Source: Prorocentrum cordatum
Lineage: Eukaryota; Sar; Dinophyceae; Prorocentrales; Prorocentraceae
Length of the DNA stretch: 64,000 nt
Assembly: GCA_963575745.1 (NCBI GenBank)
Contig: CAUYUJ010008591.1
Location: forward strand, 25,001 to 89,000
Direction: 5' to 3'
Shown here one piece after another: positions 20,311 through 31,769 of this stretch (position 1 is its first letter; the number at the start of each line of letters is the position of its first letter). The translations under genes and the position numbers were made by a program. The notes under the pieces are model-generated. The model made no database searches. It saw only the letters and a program-made list of their open reading frames with translations, and was not told the origin of the DNA.

Positions 20311-22349
20311 CTGGAGCAGCGTAGTTGACGCTGCCGAAGAGGGCCTCGGGACGGCCCTCGCGGGGAAGCTCTCGGAGGCGCAAGACATGCTTGATTGGGT
20401 CTACGGTCAGTGGGCCAATCGGGCCGAAGAGGAGTTGTGCGATTTAGCTTTGACGACGCTGCCCTACATTGGTGCCCGCAGTAAGTCACCGCAATTGCAC
20501 TGGGTTCCGATTATTAATGATAAAGCCCCCCCGTTCAGACACCCCAAGATGTTCGCGGGCAGATGGGTCACTCCCAGACTTCAGGACTTGGCGATCGAGT
20601 TCAGGGGGGAGTCTCTGGAGGCCCGCAAGACCAAGGTCAGCATCTTGAAGCCCCCCCCCCCGTTCGTGGCCAACGTCAGCTCGGATGACTGGGGGGAGTT
20701 TCTCAGCGCGGTCCAGCATCTGGTCCGAGCTTGTCCAGTGGCTGTCGGCGGCCACGAAGAGTGCAGTTCACCCCAGGGCAAGTGCAAGTGGCTGGAGGCC
20801 GCCGAGGACTCGCTGGGGCTAGCGCAGCAATATGTCGCCAGGCTCCAGTCCGATGCCCGTAGCAAAGGTCAGGGGGGGTGGAAAGATTGGCTCCTCACTC
20901 GGATCAAGGATGGGGGGGAGAATGCCCATCTGGCTTCCAAGGAGGCCCCTGGTTGCAAACACGCCACCACCCTGTCGGCGGGGTGCCTTGTGCTCTCGAA
21001 CCCGCTCAGTCTCTTGAAAGGGGAGGCCTCCAGTCGGACCAAGATCCGGGGAGCGACTTCGGACGCCCCAGAGCGCATGTTTGAAGGTGCTTGTCAACCC
21101 CTGCCCATAGTCTCGGTCGGTCGTATTGGGTCTATCTCGGCTGCGTTCAAGTCGTCCACGGCCCAGGCTGTGGATGGATTTCACATGAGGCACTACTCGT
21201 GGCTGTCCGAGGCCTACATTTTGCTATCTTCGAAGCGCTCTCCAGCCTGTCGCGCCAGCTCCAGATTTTCAAGATGGTGCTGTTATCTAAACCCACGGGG
21301 GGAGACCGTCCCATCGGGGTAAATTACGTCTATGTTTAGGTTGCGGGGGGAAATGCAGAAGGGAGCTGGCTGCGGAGTGGGAGGCTAGGAATGCGCTCAG
21401 CTTTTGCTCTTGCAACTCTTTTGCGTCTGCTGCGGGCACAGTCTGGCGGCAGACGGCTTGTGCTGAGATCAGCACAAGGAAGGGTGCAACCTCGGCCATG
21501 TTATTATGGGGCATGACCAAGTTTTACGAGAACGTCTCGCATGACAGGTAAGCCTTGGAATCCAAAAGGTTCGGTTTCCCCACCCCCATCACCCAGCTCT
21601 GCATGTTTGCCTGCAAGCGTGGGCGTTTCGTCAGCATGTCCAGTGGCTGCCGGCTCCCAGGTGTTTTGTACGGCTCCGAAGTCCATGGGATCTCGGATGG
21701 GGAGCTCCATAGGATCCGCCAGCAGGCTGGCTCTGTCATGGGGCTCAACTGTACAGGGAGGTCGTTCACAAGCCTGCTTATCTTAGAGGACGAGCCCACG
21801 TGGCTTGCGGCGGTGGCTCCCCTTGCCAGGTATGCTAAGGAGCTTTGGTGTGCCCACTCAGGTGCGCTCCGATGGTGTTTCAGCTTTGCCGAGCTTCGCG
21901 AGTCGACTTCTCGGAGAGATGCCACGGGGCCTTTCTCAGCGATGCTCATGTGTCCTGAGAGGATCCTGTGGAAGTTCTCAGACTGGGTCACGCTGGGACG
22001 CGAGTTCGGGGAAAAGTCGATCCTCACGGAGGTGAGTCCAGGGCTTTTGAAGAGCTTGTTGCGTCACGCTGTCCTTCGGAGCCCGGAGAGGGTCGCGGCC
22101 CAAACATCGGTCCTGGAGGCGCCAGGGTTGTGCTGCGCTGTGCTCGAGCGAGCGCTGCATTCGAGGTGCTCCCCGTCGGGCCAGCCTGCTGTCCGCAGCA
22201 TTGGCTGCGACGCTAGCTGGACGCGAGTGCGCGCACGGAGCCTGGGATACCAGTCAGAGTCTGTCGAGTGTCCTCTTTGCCGACGAGGGCCAGACACGCT
22301 TTTACATCGCCTTTGCCACTGCTCGGCGTGTGCGGAGGAGCGCGCATAA
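20215..22349 (+). pseudogene. LINE linker, partial reverse transcriptase and post-RT region
   Basis: The linker runs in one frame to 21322 and reaches an RT start-like AVDGFHMRHYSWLSE. A neighbouring frame continues with VLLSKPTGGDRPIGV, which is RT motif 1 of this group. After a further shift come a conserved VWRQTACAE motif and MTKFYENVSHD. Then the sequence passes directly to a post-RT segment (YGSEVHGISDGELHRIRQQ) and a C-x2-C-x6-H-x4-C knuckle (CPLCRRGPDTLLHRLCHC) ending at TAA 22347-22349. The fingers-palm core with the catalytic aspartates is missing, and in-frame stops occur at about 21339 and 21550. Confidence 0.65.
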
Positions 22350-22529
22350 ATCGTCTCGAAGAAGTTCCAACAGTATGTGGATAGCATGGATGCGGACAAC
22401 CCCCAGGATCTGCTGCTGTTGACTCGTGCTATCTTCCCTCACCCTGGCGACTTCTGACACATACCTGATCAGGAGTGTAAGACCGTATGGCAATGGGAGG
22501 AGGAGGTCACGGAAGAGGAGCAGTTAGTG

Positions 22530-23530
22530 ATGGAGGAGTTGTTCCTGGACGGCAGTTGTACTAAATGTGTCGTGCCCGAGCTGAATCGGGCGGCCTGGGG
22601 GCTTGCGGTTTTCGATAGAGCTTTCAACTTCATGGGGCTAATTTTGGCACGGTGTACGCCGGCCTGACACCACAAACGTCCCAGGCGGGGAAGTTTGCTG
22701 CCTTCGGGTGTGCTAGTCAGATCGTCGAAGGCCTGCGTGACATGTACACTGACTGTGCGAATGTGCATGTACAGGCGAGCAGACCCCTGGATGACCAAAT
22801 GAATTATCAGCGGCCTTATGCGGGTTTGCTCCTGCACGGGCAACGGGTGTCGCATCTCATCCAGTCTGTAAGCAAGGTAAAAGCACACTTGTCCCTGGAC
22901 GAACAAGGGATCCCAGAGTGCGAGATGAGCCTTCGGAGAGGAAATTTCCAAGCCGACCAAGTTGCGAAAGCTGGGGTCCGCCTCCACGCGGCCGCTGCGG
23001 CCGAGCAGATGCAAGAATTGGACAAGGCGCTGCTGATAGCAAACACGGTCTGCAAGTTGGCCGCGGCGCTGTTTTTTCGTTGGCCGAGGCTCGACTTAAA
23101 AGATGCGGAGTATGTGCCAGAAAGGCGGGCCCGAGTGGGGCACCCTGACCGCCCTAAGCACGCGTGGGGATTCAAGGCGAACCGCTGGCGCTGCAGTGTT
23201 TGCCTTAAGGCCTCTCGGTCTCAGCTCCGCCCCCCTGCGTCTGGTTGCTCGGGTATCCGTGGGGATTGGGATTTCGGGGGGATGGAGAGACAAGGCCGTT
23301 TTGTTGTCGGCCTGCCAAGTGACAATGCCGATGCGCTGCACATATGCACACGGTGCGCGGCCTATGTCGGGCCTGGTTCGCTTAAGCAGTCAAACCTCAG
23401 AGGCAAATGTGAGCAGCAAATGACCGCTCACAAGAGATGTCTCTGGCGCCGTGTGCTCCGCGGGCTCTACCCCAGCTACAGTTCTAGTCTGAAGGTGGAC
23501 GCCGACGGTGTTCAAGACCTCACCGTGTGA
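22530..23530 (+). pseudogene. LINE RNase H domain and C-terminal zinc tail
   Basis: The RNase H begins with ELFLDGSCTKC (first catalytic Asp) near 22535. A frame change near 22640 leads to VYAGLTPQTSQAGKFAAFGC, where the expected catalytic Glu position reads Lys. An Asp in YTDCANVHV and then KVKAH with GNFQADQVAK follow. A tail with WRCSVC and HICTRCAAYVG Cys pairs ends at TGA 23528-23530. The Glu loss and the frameshift indicate decay. Confidence 0.7.
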
Positions 23531-23684
23531 GGCGGATTTCAATCATGATTTAAAGCACTACAGTGCCTCGCAGGTGTCAGGGTCACTGACGCATGCGACC
23601 TGGCCGCCCAGTCTGCTCAGGTGGACATGGGCGTGGCCACACAGTTCCAGCTTGCTGGTTATAGTCATGTTGATGTCAACAGAA

Positions 23685-23774
23685 ACGGTCCCGAGGCCCA
23701 GCGATGGCCCCCAGAGGCCGAAAACAGCCGAAGGCAGGCCGCTCAATTATTTTCTGGAGCGTCGGATCTCTGGG
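23685..23774 (-). mobile_element. TIR family A, truncated copy
   Basis: ACGGTCCCGAGGCCCAGCGA, CCAGAGGCCGAAAACAG and GGAGCGTCGGATCTCTGGG are the right part of an inverted family A copy. It lies in the LINE 3' flank. Confidence 0.7.
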
Positions 23775-23867
23775 TAATTTCAGCGTCTTGACTGTGCTAT
23801 GTCGCCTCGCCACTGCTCGGGCATGGCCCCTCCCCCCCGCCACGAGGCCGCATGCCCCTTCCTCCTG

Positions 23868-23926
23868 CTCCTCCTGCTCCTCCTCCTACTCCTTCTCCAC
23901 GTCCTCCTCCTCCTCCTCCTCCTCCT

Positions 23927-23957
<31 letters not shown>

Positions 23958-24125
23958 CTCTTCCTCCTCCTCCTCCTCTCCTCCTCCTCCTCCGCCTCCT
24001 CCTCCTCCTCCTCCCCCTCCTCCCCGTCCTCCCCCGTCCCCCTCCTCCTCCTCCTTCTCCTCTCCTCCTCCTTCTCCTCCTCCGCCTCCTCCTCCTCCTC
24101 CTCCTCCTCCTCCTCCTCCTCCTCC
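23868..24125. repeat. (TCC)n array ending in a (GA)n run
   Basis: TCC/CCT triplets over about 260 bp, then GAGAGAGA at 24127-24150. It lies about 340 bp beyond the LINE stop codon. Confidence 0.95.
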
Positions 24126-24394
24126 CTCGAGAGAGAGAGAGAGAGAGAGAGCCTCGTCCTCCTCCTCGTCCGCCTCCTCGCCCTCCTCGCCGCCTCGGCA
24201 TTGCTCATGCCTGGGCCCCCCCGCGCCGCGACGAAGGCCTTGAGCTCCCCCTGCGCGTGCGCGACGAAGGCCTCGGCCCACCGCTGGGCGGCCTGGGCCC
24301 GGCTGGCCTGCGCGATGCTCTGCGCCGGGCCCTCCTGCGCCGGCCCAGCGGCGGGGGGCAGGCCCATCCTGCAGGGGGGAGGGGGAGCTTAGGG

Positions 24395-24850
24395 AGGAGG
24401 AGTGGGGAGGCGGAGGAGGACGGGGATGAGAGCGGCGTGGGAGGAGGGGGGGAGGCGGAGGAGGCGGAGGAGGAGGAGGAGGCGGCGGAGGAGTAGGAGG
24501 AGGAGGAAGAGGAGGAGGAGGAGGAGGAGAAGTAGTAGGGGGGGGAGGGGAGGAGGAGGAGAAGGAGGAGGAGGAGGAAAGAGGAGGAGGCGGAGGAGGA
24601 GGAAAGGGAGGAGGAGGATGAGGAGAAGGAGGCGGAGCAGGAGAAGCAGGAGGATCAGGAGGATCAGGAGGAGGAGGGGAGGAGGAGGAGGAGGAGGAGG
24701 AGGAGGAGGAGGAGGAGGAGGAGGAGGAGCAGGAGGAGGAGCAGGAGGAGCAGGAGGAGCAGGAGGATCAGGAGGAGGAGGAGGAGGAGGAGGGGGAGGG
24801 GAGGAGGAGGAGCAGGAGCAGGAGGAGGCGGAGGCGGAGGCGGAGGCAGG
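24395..24850. repeat. (GGA)n array, about 450 bp
   Basis: GGA/GAG triplets with GGC, GCA and GAT interruptions. Between this array and the preceding (TCC)n array the purine strand switches, so the two form a large imperfect inverted pair around 24150-24395. Confidence 0.95.
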
Positions 24851-25205
24851 GTGCTGATCGAGGGATGGTGGTGGGCAGATGTGCCCATCGGCGGCAAGCC
24901 CCCCTGGAGAGAAGTGAGCAGGGGGTGGGCCTCGGAGTTTCGGGTTCCAGGTTCGAGGTCTCCCGGCGGTCGTCGCCGGTGCTCGGCGGTCTGCGAGCCT
25001 CGGATCATGCGCTCCAGCAGCTGCGCTTCGCCGGGGGCGTTCCGGGTGGGCTCGGATCGTCCCGAACGGCCGCTCGAGAGCCAGCAAGCGTCCGAGAGAG
25101 GGCGGGCTTTCGCAAAGGCTCGGAAGTCCCCCGGCCATCTGAGAAGTCCCGCCGCCGTCTGAGAAGGCCTTCTCCTTCTCGCTTCCCCCTCTCGCTCGCC
25201 GCCGG

Positions 25206-25760
25206 ATAAAGGCCTTCCAAATCCCACTAGCCCTCTGGGCGTCGGTGGTTTAGAGAGTTTCCTCTTCCACCCCTCCTTCTTCCCCTTCGGGGAGGCGTTC
25301 ACCCCTCCCCCTACCCCCTCCCCTGGACCTGGACGGGGGGGTCGCGAGGTGTCAGGGCGCCCAAAACGACCTCGGAAGCCAAAATCATTGGTTTTACTAA
25401 GGTGTTGGCCCCATTTTGGCCTCCTGAGGGGGGGGCTGAAATTAGTACCCCCCCTCCTGTGATCGATCTCACCCAAGATGGCCCAAAGATGGCCTCCAAG
25501 GCTCCCAAGGGCGCCCCAAGAGGGCCCCAAGAGGTGGCCAGGAAGCCCCAAGAGGCCCCCAGGATGCCCCCAAGAGGCTCCCAAGAGACCCCCAAGAGGC
25601 CCCAAGAGACCCCCCAGAGGCACCCAAGATGCTCCAAGAAGCCTCGGCGAGAATGCCAAATCATTGATTTTACGCAGGTTTTAGTCACATGCTGGCCTCT
25701 TGGGGGGGGGCACTGATTCAGATGACTCCAAGAGCGCCTGGGAGAGCCCACGATGACCTC
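25206..25760 (+). repeat. Long dispersed repeat with AAGAGGCCCC minisatellite, copy 1
   Basis: Begins with CACTAGCCCTCTGGGCGT and GTGGTTTAGAGAG, then a CCTTCTTCCCCTTCGGGGAGG segment and several GGCCCCATTTTGGCCT motifs with GATCGAT. From about 25476 it becomes a minisatellite of units near CCCCAAGAGGC. The same order is found at 39097-39850. A further shared motif, GGGCTGGTGGGGATNCGCGA, lies about 100-160 bp beyond both copies. Confidence 0.75.
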
Positions 25761-26094
25761 CAAGATGGCTCAAGACATCCCAAGATGTCTCATAATGCCT
25801 TCCTCTGTGTGCTGCCCACTTCCCTGTTCGAGGCAATTCCTCTTGGCATCGTTTCTGGATGGGCTGGTGGGGATTCGCGAAGCGTCAACAATTCGAATAA
25901 GAGATCGACTACAGAGTTGGCCTACCCCAGAATTGACTCGTCTCGTCGGGTCTATGAAAATACCAAGGATGCTCTCAAGATCTGCAAGCATGCTACGTAC
26001 ATTTGTGGAGTCGGCAACAAAGCACTGTGGGGCATCACAAATCTACAGAGGCCTCCCATTCGAGTAGATTGGCCGTGAAAGACATGGGTCCTGA

Positions 26095-26220
26095 GAGAAA
26101 CGGGCAGACATTTGTTCGCTGTTTTCGAGCTCCCGAGGCCCTCCACGGGCGACGGGACTGTCAGAAAACCACTCAGGATGAAGAGTCGGTGCTGGGGGAA
26201 GGCCCTGGGGTCCAGGACCT
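26095..26220 (+). mobile_element. TIR family A, truncated copy
   Basis: Carries CTGTTTTCGAGCTCCCGAGG, CTCAGGATGAAGAGTCGG and GGGAAGGCCCTGGGG in family order. It is directly followed by a family B copy. Confidence 0.6.
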
Positions 26221-26454
26221 GTTCGCCACAGGACCCGTTACCCTCATGCGACGCAGATGGGGTCGGAGGATCGATTCCGATCGCCGATGCATTGCCAATA
26301 CATTGGCAATGTATCGGCGACATCGGCGATGCATCGGACACGTCGGCGTTGAGAAGTCGGGCTCAGGGCCGAGCCGCATCGCCGATGCATCGGCGATGCG
26401 GCGCGATCCTCCGACCCCACCTACACTTACTCGAGCCCCATCCGGGAGGCCTAG
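26221..26454 (+). mobile_element. Palindromic TIR family B copy
   Basis: ATGGGGTCGGAGGATCG at about 26256 is mirrored by CGATCCTCCGACCCCA at about 26403. Between them is a run of CATCGGCGATG and GCATCGCCGATGC palindromes. The right end is GGGAGGCCTAGA. Confidence 0.75.
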
Positions 26455-26720
26455 AACGCTCGCGGCGTGGACAAACAAACACACGACGGGAGGGTTATGA
26501 GAGTTTTCGGCCCGCGGGGGCCCTCGCCGCGGCATGGGTGGGTGCACACCTACACCTAAGGGGCAACGTAGGGGGGGGGGATAGGGATACGTAGGGGGGA
26601 AGCATCGACCTGGCATCGGCGATACATCGCCGATAGGCCCCCGGGAGTGAATCCGCAACTTCCTGGGCAGGCTGGGGCTATCGGGCCCCCATCGGCGATC
26701 AGTGGGCGATTGGGGGTCGG
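26455..26720 (+). repeat. Fragments of families A and B
   Basis: About 26470-26545 carries GAGTTTTCGGCCCGCGGGGG and GCCCTCGCCG, the middle of family A. About 26600-26710 carries CATCGGCGATACATCGCCGA and CCCATCGGCGATCAG, as in the centre of family B. Confidence 0.5.
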
Positions 26721-26945
26721 TGCGCTCCCCCCCCCCCCCTACGCCTGTACCCTGATGGTTTTCGGCCATTTGGAAGGATTCCAGCACCCAAGGAACGCCC
26801 CCCACAAGGCGCAGCTGCTGGAACGCATCCCGAGGCTGGAAAGCCACCGCAAACCGACGAATACGACGGAAGACCCAGATCATCGAATAGAACACGACCG
26901 AGAACCTGTGCCTGTCCCCCCCTGTCTCTGTCCAGGCCATCCAGG

Positions 26946-27140
26946 GGGGAGGAGGAGGAGGAGGAGGAGGAGGAGGAGGGAAAGGAGGAGGAGAAAAACG
27001 AGGAGGAGGAGGATGAGGAGGAGGAGGAGGAGGATGATGATGAGGAGGAGGAGGAGGAGGAGGAGAATAAGGAGGAACGAAGAAGGAGGAGGAGGAGGAG
27101 GAGGAGGAGGAGGAGGAGGAGGAGGAGGAGGAGTAGGAGG
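26946..27140. repeat. (GGA)n array
   Basis: GGA/GAG triplets with GAT interruptions. Confidence 0.95.
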
Positions 27141-28097
27141 GGGACGAGGAGGAGGAACACCGACTCTGGCCAGGCTCATCTAGGGCCCAAGACCGGTGCA
27201 GTTGGGCGCCCCTCTGGCTTGTGGGCAGGGCGGCGCATGCACGGGGCCTGGGCCCAGGATCGGCCTTGCCACGATCGGTGCACGGGCAGGGCATTGGGGA
27301 AGGAACGGCGGCGAGCGAAAGGGGGGAAGTTTCGGGCTCGAGGTTCGAGGTTTTGGGACGCTTTCGTCGGTGGTCGGCGGTTTTCCAGCCTCGGGATGCT
27401 TGCTAGCAGCTGCGCCTCGCCGACGGCGTTCTGGGGGCGCCCGGATCGTCCCGAACGCCCGCTGGAGACCCGAGTTATGAACAAAAACCCAATTCGGCGG
27501 CAAGCGAGGGGGGGAAGTGAGAAGGAGGAGGCCTTCTCAGAAGGCGGCGGGACTTCTCAGAAGCCCTCGCGCTCTCTGACAGATGTTCTGCGTCTGCGGG
27601 GAAGGCTTAGGGAACTTCTCAAAAGGCCGGGGGGCTCCCGAGCCTTCCGAGAAGGCCCGCTGCTTCTCACTTTCCCCCAGGGCGCGCCGCCGAGATGAAG
27701 AATCCAGGGTCTGGAAGCCGTTGGGACTCCAGTCGTGGATTGGCCATCTGCCGCCCTCATCAGAGGAGAAAACCCCCAGAGTCTGTGGGCACATTCCGTG
27801 ACACACGCTCCCGCCGCGTAATTACGGTCGGGGGTTACTGGAGAGGCCGGGCGAGAGGATACGGGACCCTTTCCGAGGGCCGCGCGTGGCCGCAGGCGTG
27901 CGGAAGAAGAGGGCCCGGGCAGCGACGCGTGGGACACGAGGGCCCCCTCGCTCGGGCAGGGCCGACCTACGACTCGGCCACGACTGTGTGTGTGTGTGTG
28001 CGCTCGTTGGTGCCATCGTAGTCCTCGCGGGCGCCGCGCCCCCCCCCCCCTGGTGTGTGTGTGTGTGTGTGTGTGCGTTGGTTGGGGCCCTCGTAGT

Positions 28098-28135
<38 letters not shown>

Positions 28136-28345
28136 GTGCGTGTGCGTTGGTTGGGGCCCTCGTAGTCCTCGCGGCGCCGTGCCCTTCCGCGGGCACCGCG
28201 CCCCACGGGGCGCCGCAAGCTCGAGCCGCGCCGTGGCAGCAGGGGGGGGCGGGGCTCGGCTCGCACCCCGGCCGGCCCCGCGCGGGCTGGCGCCCAGGCC
28301 CAGCGGGGCTGGCTGCTCGTGTCGCCGGCGCCCGCCGCTCGAAGC
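27141..28345. other. Dispersed repeats and (GT)n runs, no gene supported
   Basis: About 27340-27480 resembles 24940-25090 and, inverted, 26770-26860 (motifs GGATCGTCCCGAACG, GCAGCTGCG). About 27530-27690 has repeated CTTCTCAGAAG palindromes that recur near 12450 and 12727. 27693-27798 is a copy of the AGGAATCCAGGGTCTGG element (also 34893-35018 and 61960-62073). (GT)n runs lie at 27984-28000, 28051-28075 and 28099-28145. Confidence 0.5.
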
Positions 28346-28347
28346 TA

Positions 28348-28540
28348 GGAGGAGGAGGAGGAGGAGGAGGAGGAGGAGGAGGAGGAGGAGGAGGAGGAGG
28401 AGGAGGAGGGGGAGGAGGGGGAGGAGGGGGAGGAGGGGGAGGAGGAGGAATGAGGAGAGAGGAGGAGGAGGAGAGAGAGGAGGGAGGAGGAGGAGGAGAA
28501 GGAGGATGAGGAGGAAGAGGAGGAGAAGGAGGAGGAGGAG
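28348..28540. repeat. (GGA)n array
   Basis: GGA/GAG triplets with GGG interruptions. Confidence 0.95.
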
Positions 28541-28802
28541 AATCTGACCTGATCTGAGAACCCGTAGGGACCAGGGCAAACCTGGGCGCACTGCCTCAAG
28601 ATCAAGCCAGCGGGAACTTGCCACCACTTTTGGGGGTGTGAACCCCTCGCCAGTCTGGACAGGACTTCCGTCCTTGGGGGGGAGGACGGCCAGTCTTGCA
28701 TTGGCGCTCGCAAAGCAGGAAGCTACGCAGGACTTTCAACCGACGATTGCCGGCACGTCCAGCATGCGAGGGGCGGGCAAGAGGGTGTCAGAGCTCTCGG
28801 GA

Positions 28803-28985
28803 CCCAGACATCTGGCTGCTCCAAGTTTTTGAAGCGTGGGCCCCAGAGGTCTCAACCAGTTCCTCCGGACCAGCTTTTCGTCCTGAGTCGTTTTTGACGC
28901 TCCCGAGGCCAGGCGAGGGCCCCCCAGAGGCCGAAAACGGCCAAATCCCGCCGCCCTAAGTTGTTGGAAGCGTCGGATCTCTGGG
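28803..28985 (-). mobile_element. TIR family A, complete copy
   Basis: Starts CCCAGACATCTGGCTGCTCC and ends TTGGAAGCGTCGGATCTCTGGG when read on the plus strand, so the family consensus is on the minus strand. It has the internal TTCGTCCTGAGTCGTTT and GAGGCCGAAAACGGCC landmarks. Confidence 0.85.
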
Positions 28986-29212
28986 GAGCGGACCGCGCCC
29001 GTCCTTTTCGTCGACGCCGCTTGCGTCGCCTGCGCGCGTCTTCCTGCGTCGCCCGTGGCGCCCCCCAGACATGCTCGCGCCGCAGCGACAACAAGAGCAC
29101 ACGGGAGGTGCGTTGCCGTTCTCGGCCTCGGGAGGCCGTCGCCGAGCCCCGGGGCATCGTCGGGAAACTGCCCGGGATGGCAAACCGACCCGGGGGAAGG
29201 GGCCCTCGAACT

Positions 29213-30385
29213 CCTCCTCCTCCTCCTCCTCCTCCTCCTCCTCCTCCTCCTCCTCCTCCTATTCATCATATTCATAATTCAAATTGTATTAACAACATCA
29301 TAATTCCTAATAATACCTACCCCCCTCCTCCTTCCTCCCCTCCTCCTCCTCCTCCTCATCCTATTATTCATCTCCCTTCTTCCTCTTCCCGTCTTCCCCT
29401 CATCCTCCTCCTCCTCCTCTATCCATCCTTCCTCCTCCTCCTCTCCACCTCTCCACCACCTCCTCCTCCTCCTCCTACCCCGGCCACCAGATCTGGGCGT
29501 GGGACCTTCATAATCTTCGTTTCTGTGTCAAGTGCGGCCATACCGCCACTACCGACCCTCGGCATTTGTTGGTGGCTTGCCCCCCCGATCCGCAGCCGCA
29601 AGGGGCAAGAGAACCTTGCGAGGATCGCGAAGGGGAAGCACCCCTCGTACAGAACCCCGAGGTCGGCGTACTCCGCCAGGGTTGACACCCCTGCGGGCCT
29701 TGCTGTTGCTGCTGCTGTGGGACAGGGTCCCCCTTGAACTCCGAACTCCTCCTCCTCCTCCTCCTCCTCCTCCTCCCCTATTTCCTCCTCCTCCTCATCC
29801 TCCTCCTCCCTCCTCCTTTCCTCTCCTCCTCTACTTCCTCTCCCCCTCTCCTCCTCCTCTCCCTCCTCGTCTCCTCCTCCTCTCCTCCTCCTCCTCCTCC
29901 CCTCTTCTTCCTCTCCTCCTCCTCCTCCTCCTCCTCCTCCTCCTCCTCCTCCTCCTCCCTCCTCCCTCCCTCCTCCTCCTCCTCCTCCTCCTCCCCGCTC
30001 CCTCCTCCTCCTCCTCCTCCTCCTCCTCCTAACTCCTCCTCCTCCTCCTCCTCTCCTCCTCCTCCTCCTCCTCACTCCTTCCTCCTCCTCCTCCTCCTCC
30101 TCCTCCTCCCCTCCTCCTCCACCCCCTCCTCCTCCCCCTCCTCCTCCCTCCTCCACCTCCCTCCTCCTCCTCCTCCTCCTCCTCCTCCTCCTCCTCCTCC
30201 TCCTCCTCCTCCCCCTCCTCCTCCTCCTCCACCTCCTCCCAGGACGCCGAGGCCAAGACTGGGGACAACATCGCGAGGACTTTGTTCGACGGCGAGGGGC
30301 CCTCGAAGCTCGTCCTCCTCCTCCTCCTTCTCCGCCTCCTCCTCCTCCTCCTCCTCCTCCTCCTCCTCCGCCTCCCGCTCCTCCT
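29213..30385. repeat. Cluster of (TCC)n arrays
   Basis: Arrays at 29213-29262, 29325-29475, 29745-30235 and 30318-30385, all with TCC on the plus strand. Spacers include a short AT-rich part (29263-29310) and 29490-29740, in which I see no gene. Pro-, Ser- or Leu-rich frames are repeat translations. Confidence 0.9.
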
Positions 30386-30540
30386 CACGGGAAGACGAGG
30401 CCAAGACTGAGACAACACCATGGCAGGCCAGGATGGAGCGGGGACCTCCGAGACCCGGCGGCCCTGGAGGACGCATCGGGCGCCGCGGCCGTTCCGGAGC
30501 GCTCTGGGACGCTCCGAGGCGAGCAGGTCCCAGACATGCG

Positions 30541-30662
30541 AGGAGGAGGAGGAGGAGGAGGAGGAGGAGGAGTAGGAGGAGGAGGAGGAGGAGGAGTAGA
30601 AGGAGGAGGAGGAGGAGGAGGAGGAGGGAGGAGGAGGAGAAGGAGGAGGAGGAGGAGGAAGA
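30541..30662. repeat. (GGA)n array
   Basis: GGA/GAG triplets with TAG and GAA interruptions. With the preceding TCC cluster it forms another opposed-strand pair. Confidence 0.95.
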
Positions 30663-31765
30663 GGCCGACTGAAGGCGAGGCGAGGAGTGGAGGCGACTGA
30701 TCAACAAACCGTCCCCAGACTATTGCCTTACTATTTTGGAATACTTCTCTTGTAGAGGGCCAGGCCCGACTGAAGGCGAGGCGAGGAGTGGAGGCGAGCG
30801 GGGGCGCCCCGCGCCGGAGGAGCGGAGGGGCACAGGGCGAGGCGAGGAGCGGGGGGGGGGGCGCTCCGGACGCTTCCGCCGGCCAGGGCAGCTGCGCGCG
30901 CGAGCACGGGCCCGCCTCCCGCGGGCTCGGAGGGCGCTTTTGCTCGGGTGGTGCGCGCGCGGCCTGCGCAGGGGCCGCGCAGCTCCTCGCTGTGCCGTGC
31001 TGATGATGCGGACGGCCCCCGGAGGGGAGGGGAGGAGGGAAGGGGAGTGGAAGGAGCGTGGGACGGAGGGAAGGAGAGGGAGGGGGGGGGGGCAACTCAG
31101 GGGAGGGCAGTCCGCCGGAGAAGGGGACGGAAGGGGGGGGTCGCGAAGGGAGGGCGCGACCCGGACTCCGACCACGCATATCCCCCCGCACCTGACTTGA
31201 CAACTCCTGCCCTGATCGGATCTGATGGCGCCCGTCCTCTGGTGGCGATTCTGCCACCGACCCTGCCCGTGCGTTCGCATTTTCAGACGCTGGCGTCGCC
31301 TTCATGTCTCCATCCGCTCCCTAGGAAGACTCGTAGCGGCCGAGATCGCCTCCGTCAGCCGCACAATAACAAAAACTGTGGCAGCGTCTATTGGCTGGTC
31401 TAACTGCAACGGCCTGTTGTGCTCAGAGGAGGATGTCAATGTGGCAGGAGCTGTGGAGGAATCCACCTGTCAACAGCGCCGCAAGAGTCCCAGGCAGAGT
31501 TGCAACTGTCGAGGAGCGCACCATGAGTGCGAAAGGAACGCAACTCCAGACCACATACTCCTCCTCTTTGTTGTTTGTTTGTTTGTTTCTTCTTGCGGGC
31601 TTCAGCAGCGGAGCTGTAGCGCTCATGCGGCAAATGGTGGCAGACAAAAACAATCAAAACCGACTGCGTGGAGAAATAAGCGGCACAGAGAGGTGCAGAG
31701 AAAAACAGAAAAAAAGCGGAGAGCCAGTGAGGGCAAGAGGCTCAGATCCCTGCAGGCGTCGGCAA
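30663..31765. other. No gene supported
   Basis: A short direct repeat (GACTGAAGGCGAGGCGAGGAGTGGAGGCGA) is split between 30668 and 30768, so it is at least a local duplication. 31080-31140 is G-run rich. A (GTTT)n-like stretch is at 31571-31592. I recognise no product in any frame. Confidence 0.3.
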
Positions 31766-31769
31766 GGCT

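Larger units (their letters stand above)
17702..23530 (+). mobile_element. Near full-length but decayed LINE retrotransposon
   Basis: The order of parts on the plus strand is: gag-like ORF1 (17702-18757), spacer, AP-type endonuclease (about 19560-20310), linker and start of RT (20215-21550), post-RT region with a zinc knuckle (21555-22349), RNase H and zinc tail (22530-23530). This is the usual order for the LINEs with C-terminal RNase H that are common in dinoflagellate genomes. The coding sequence is broken by several frame changes (about 17950, 18220, 20250, 21200-21340, 21540, 22350, 22640). I find no YxDD catalytic motif. The RT appears deleted between the motif with MTKFYENVSHD (about 21512-21545) and the post-RT segment with YGSEVHG. 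The copy is dead. In element orientation a (TCC)n array follows at 23868. Confidence 0.8.

Noticed and set aside
29734-30707. Frames of over 200 codons rich in Pro, Leu, Ser, Glu
   Set aside because: Entirely explained by the (TCC)n cluster; no non-repetitive domain.
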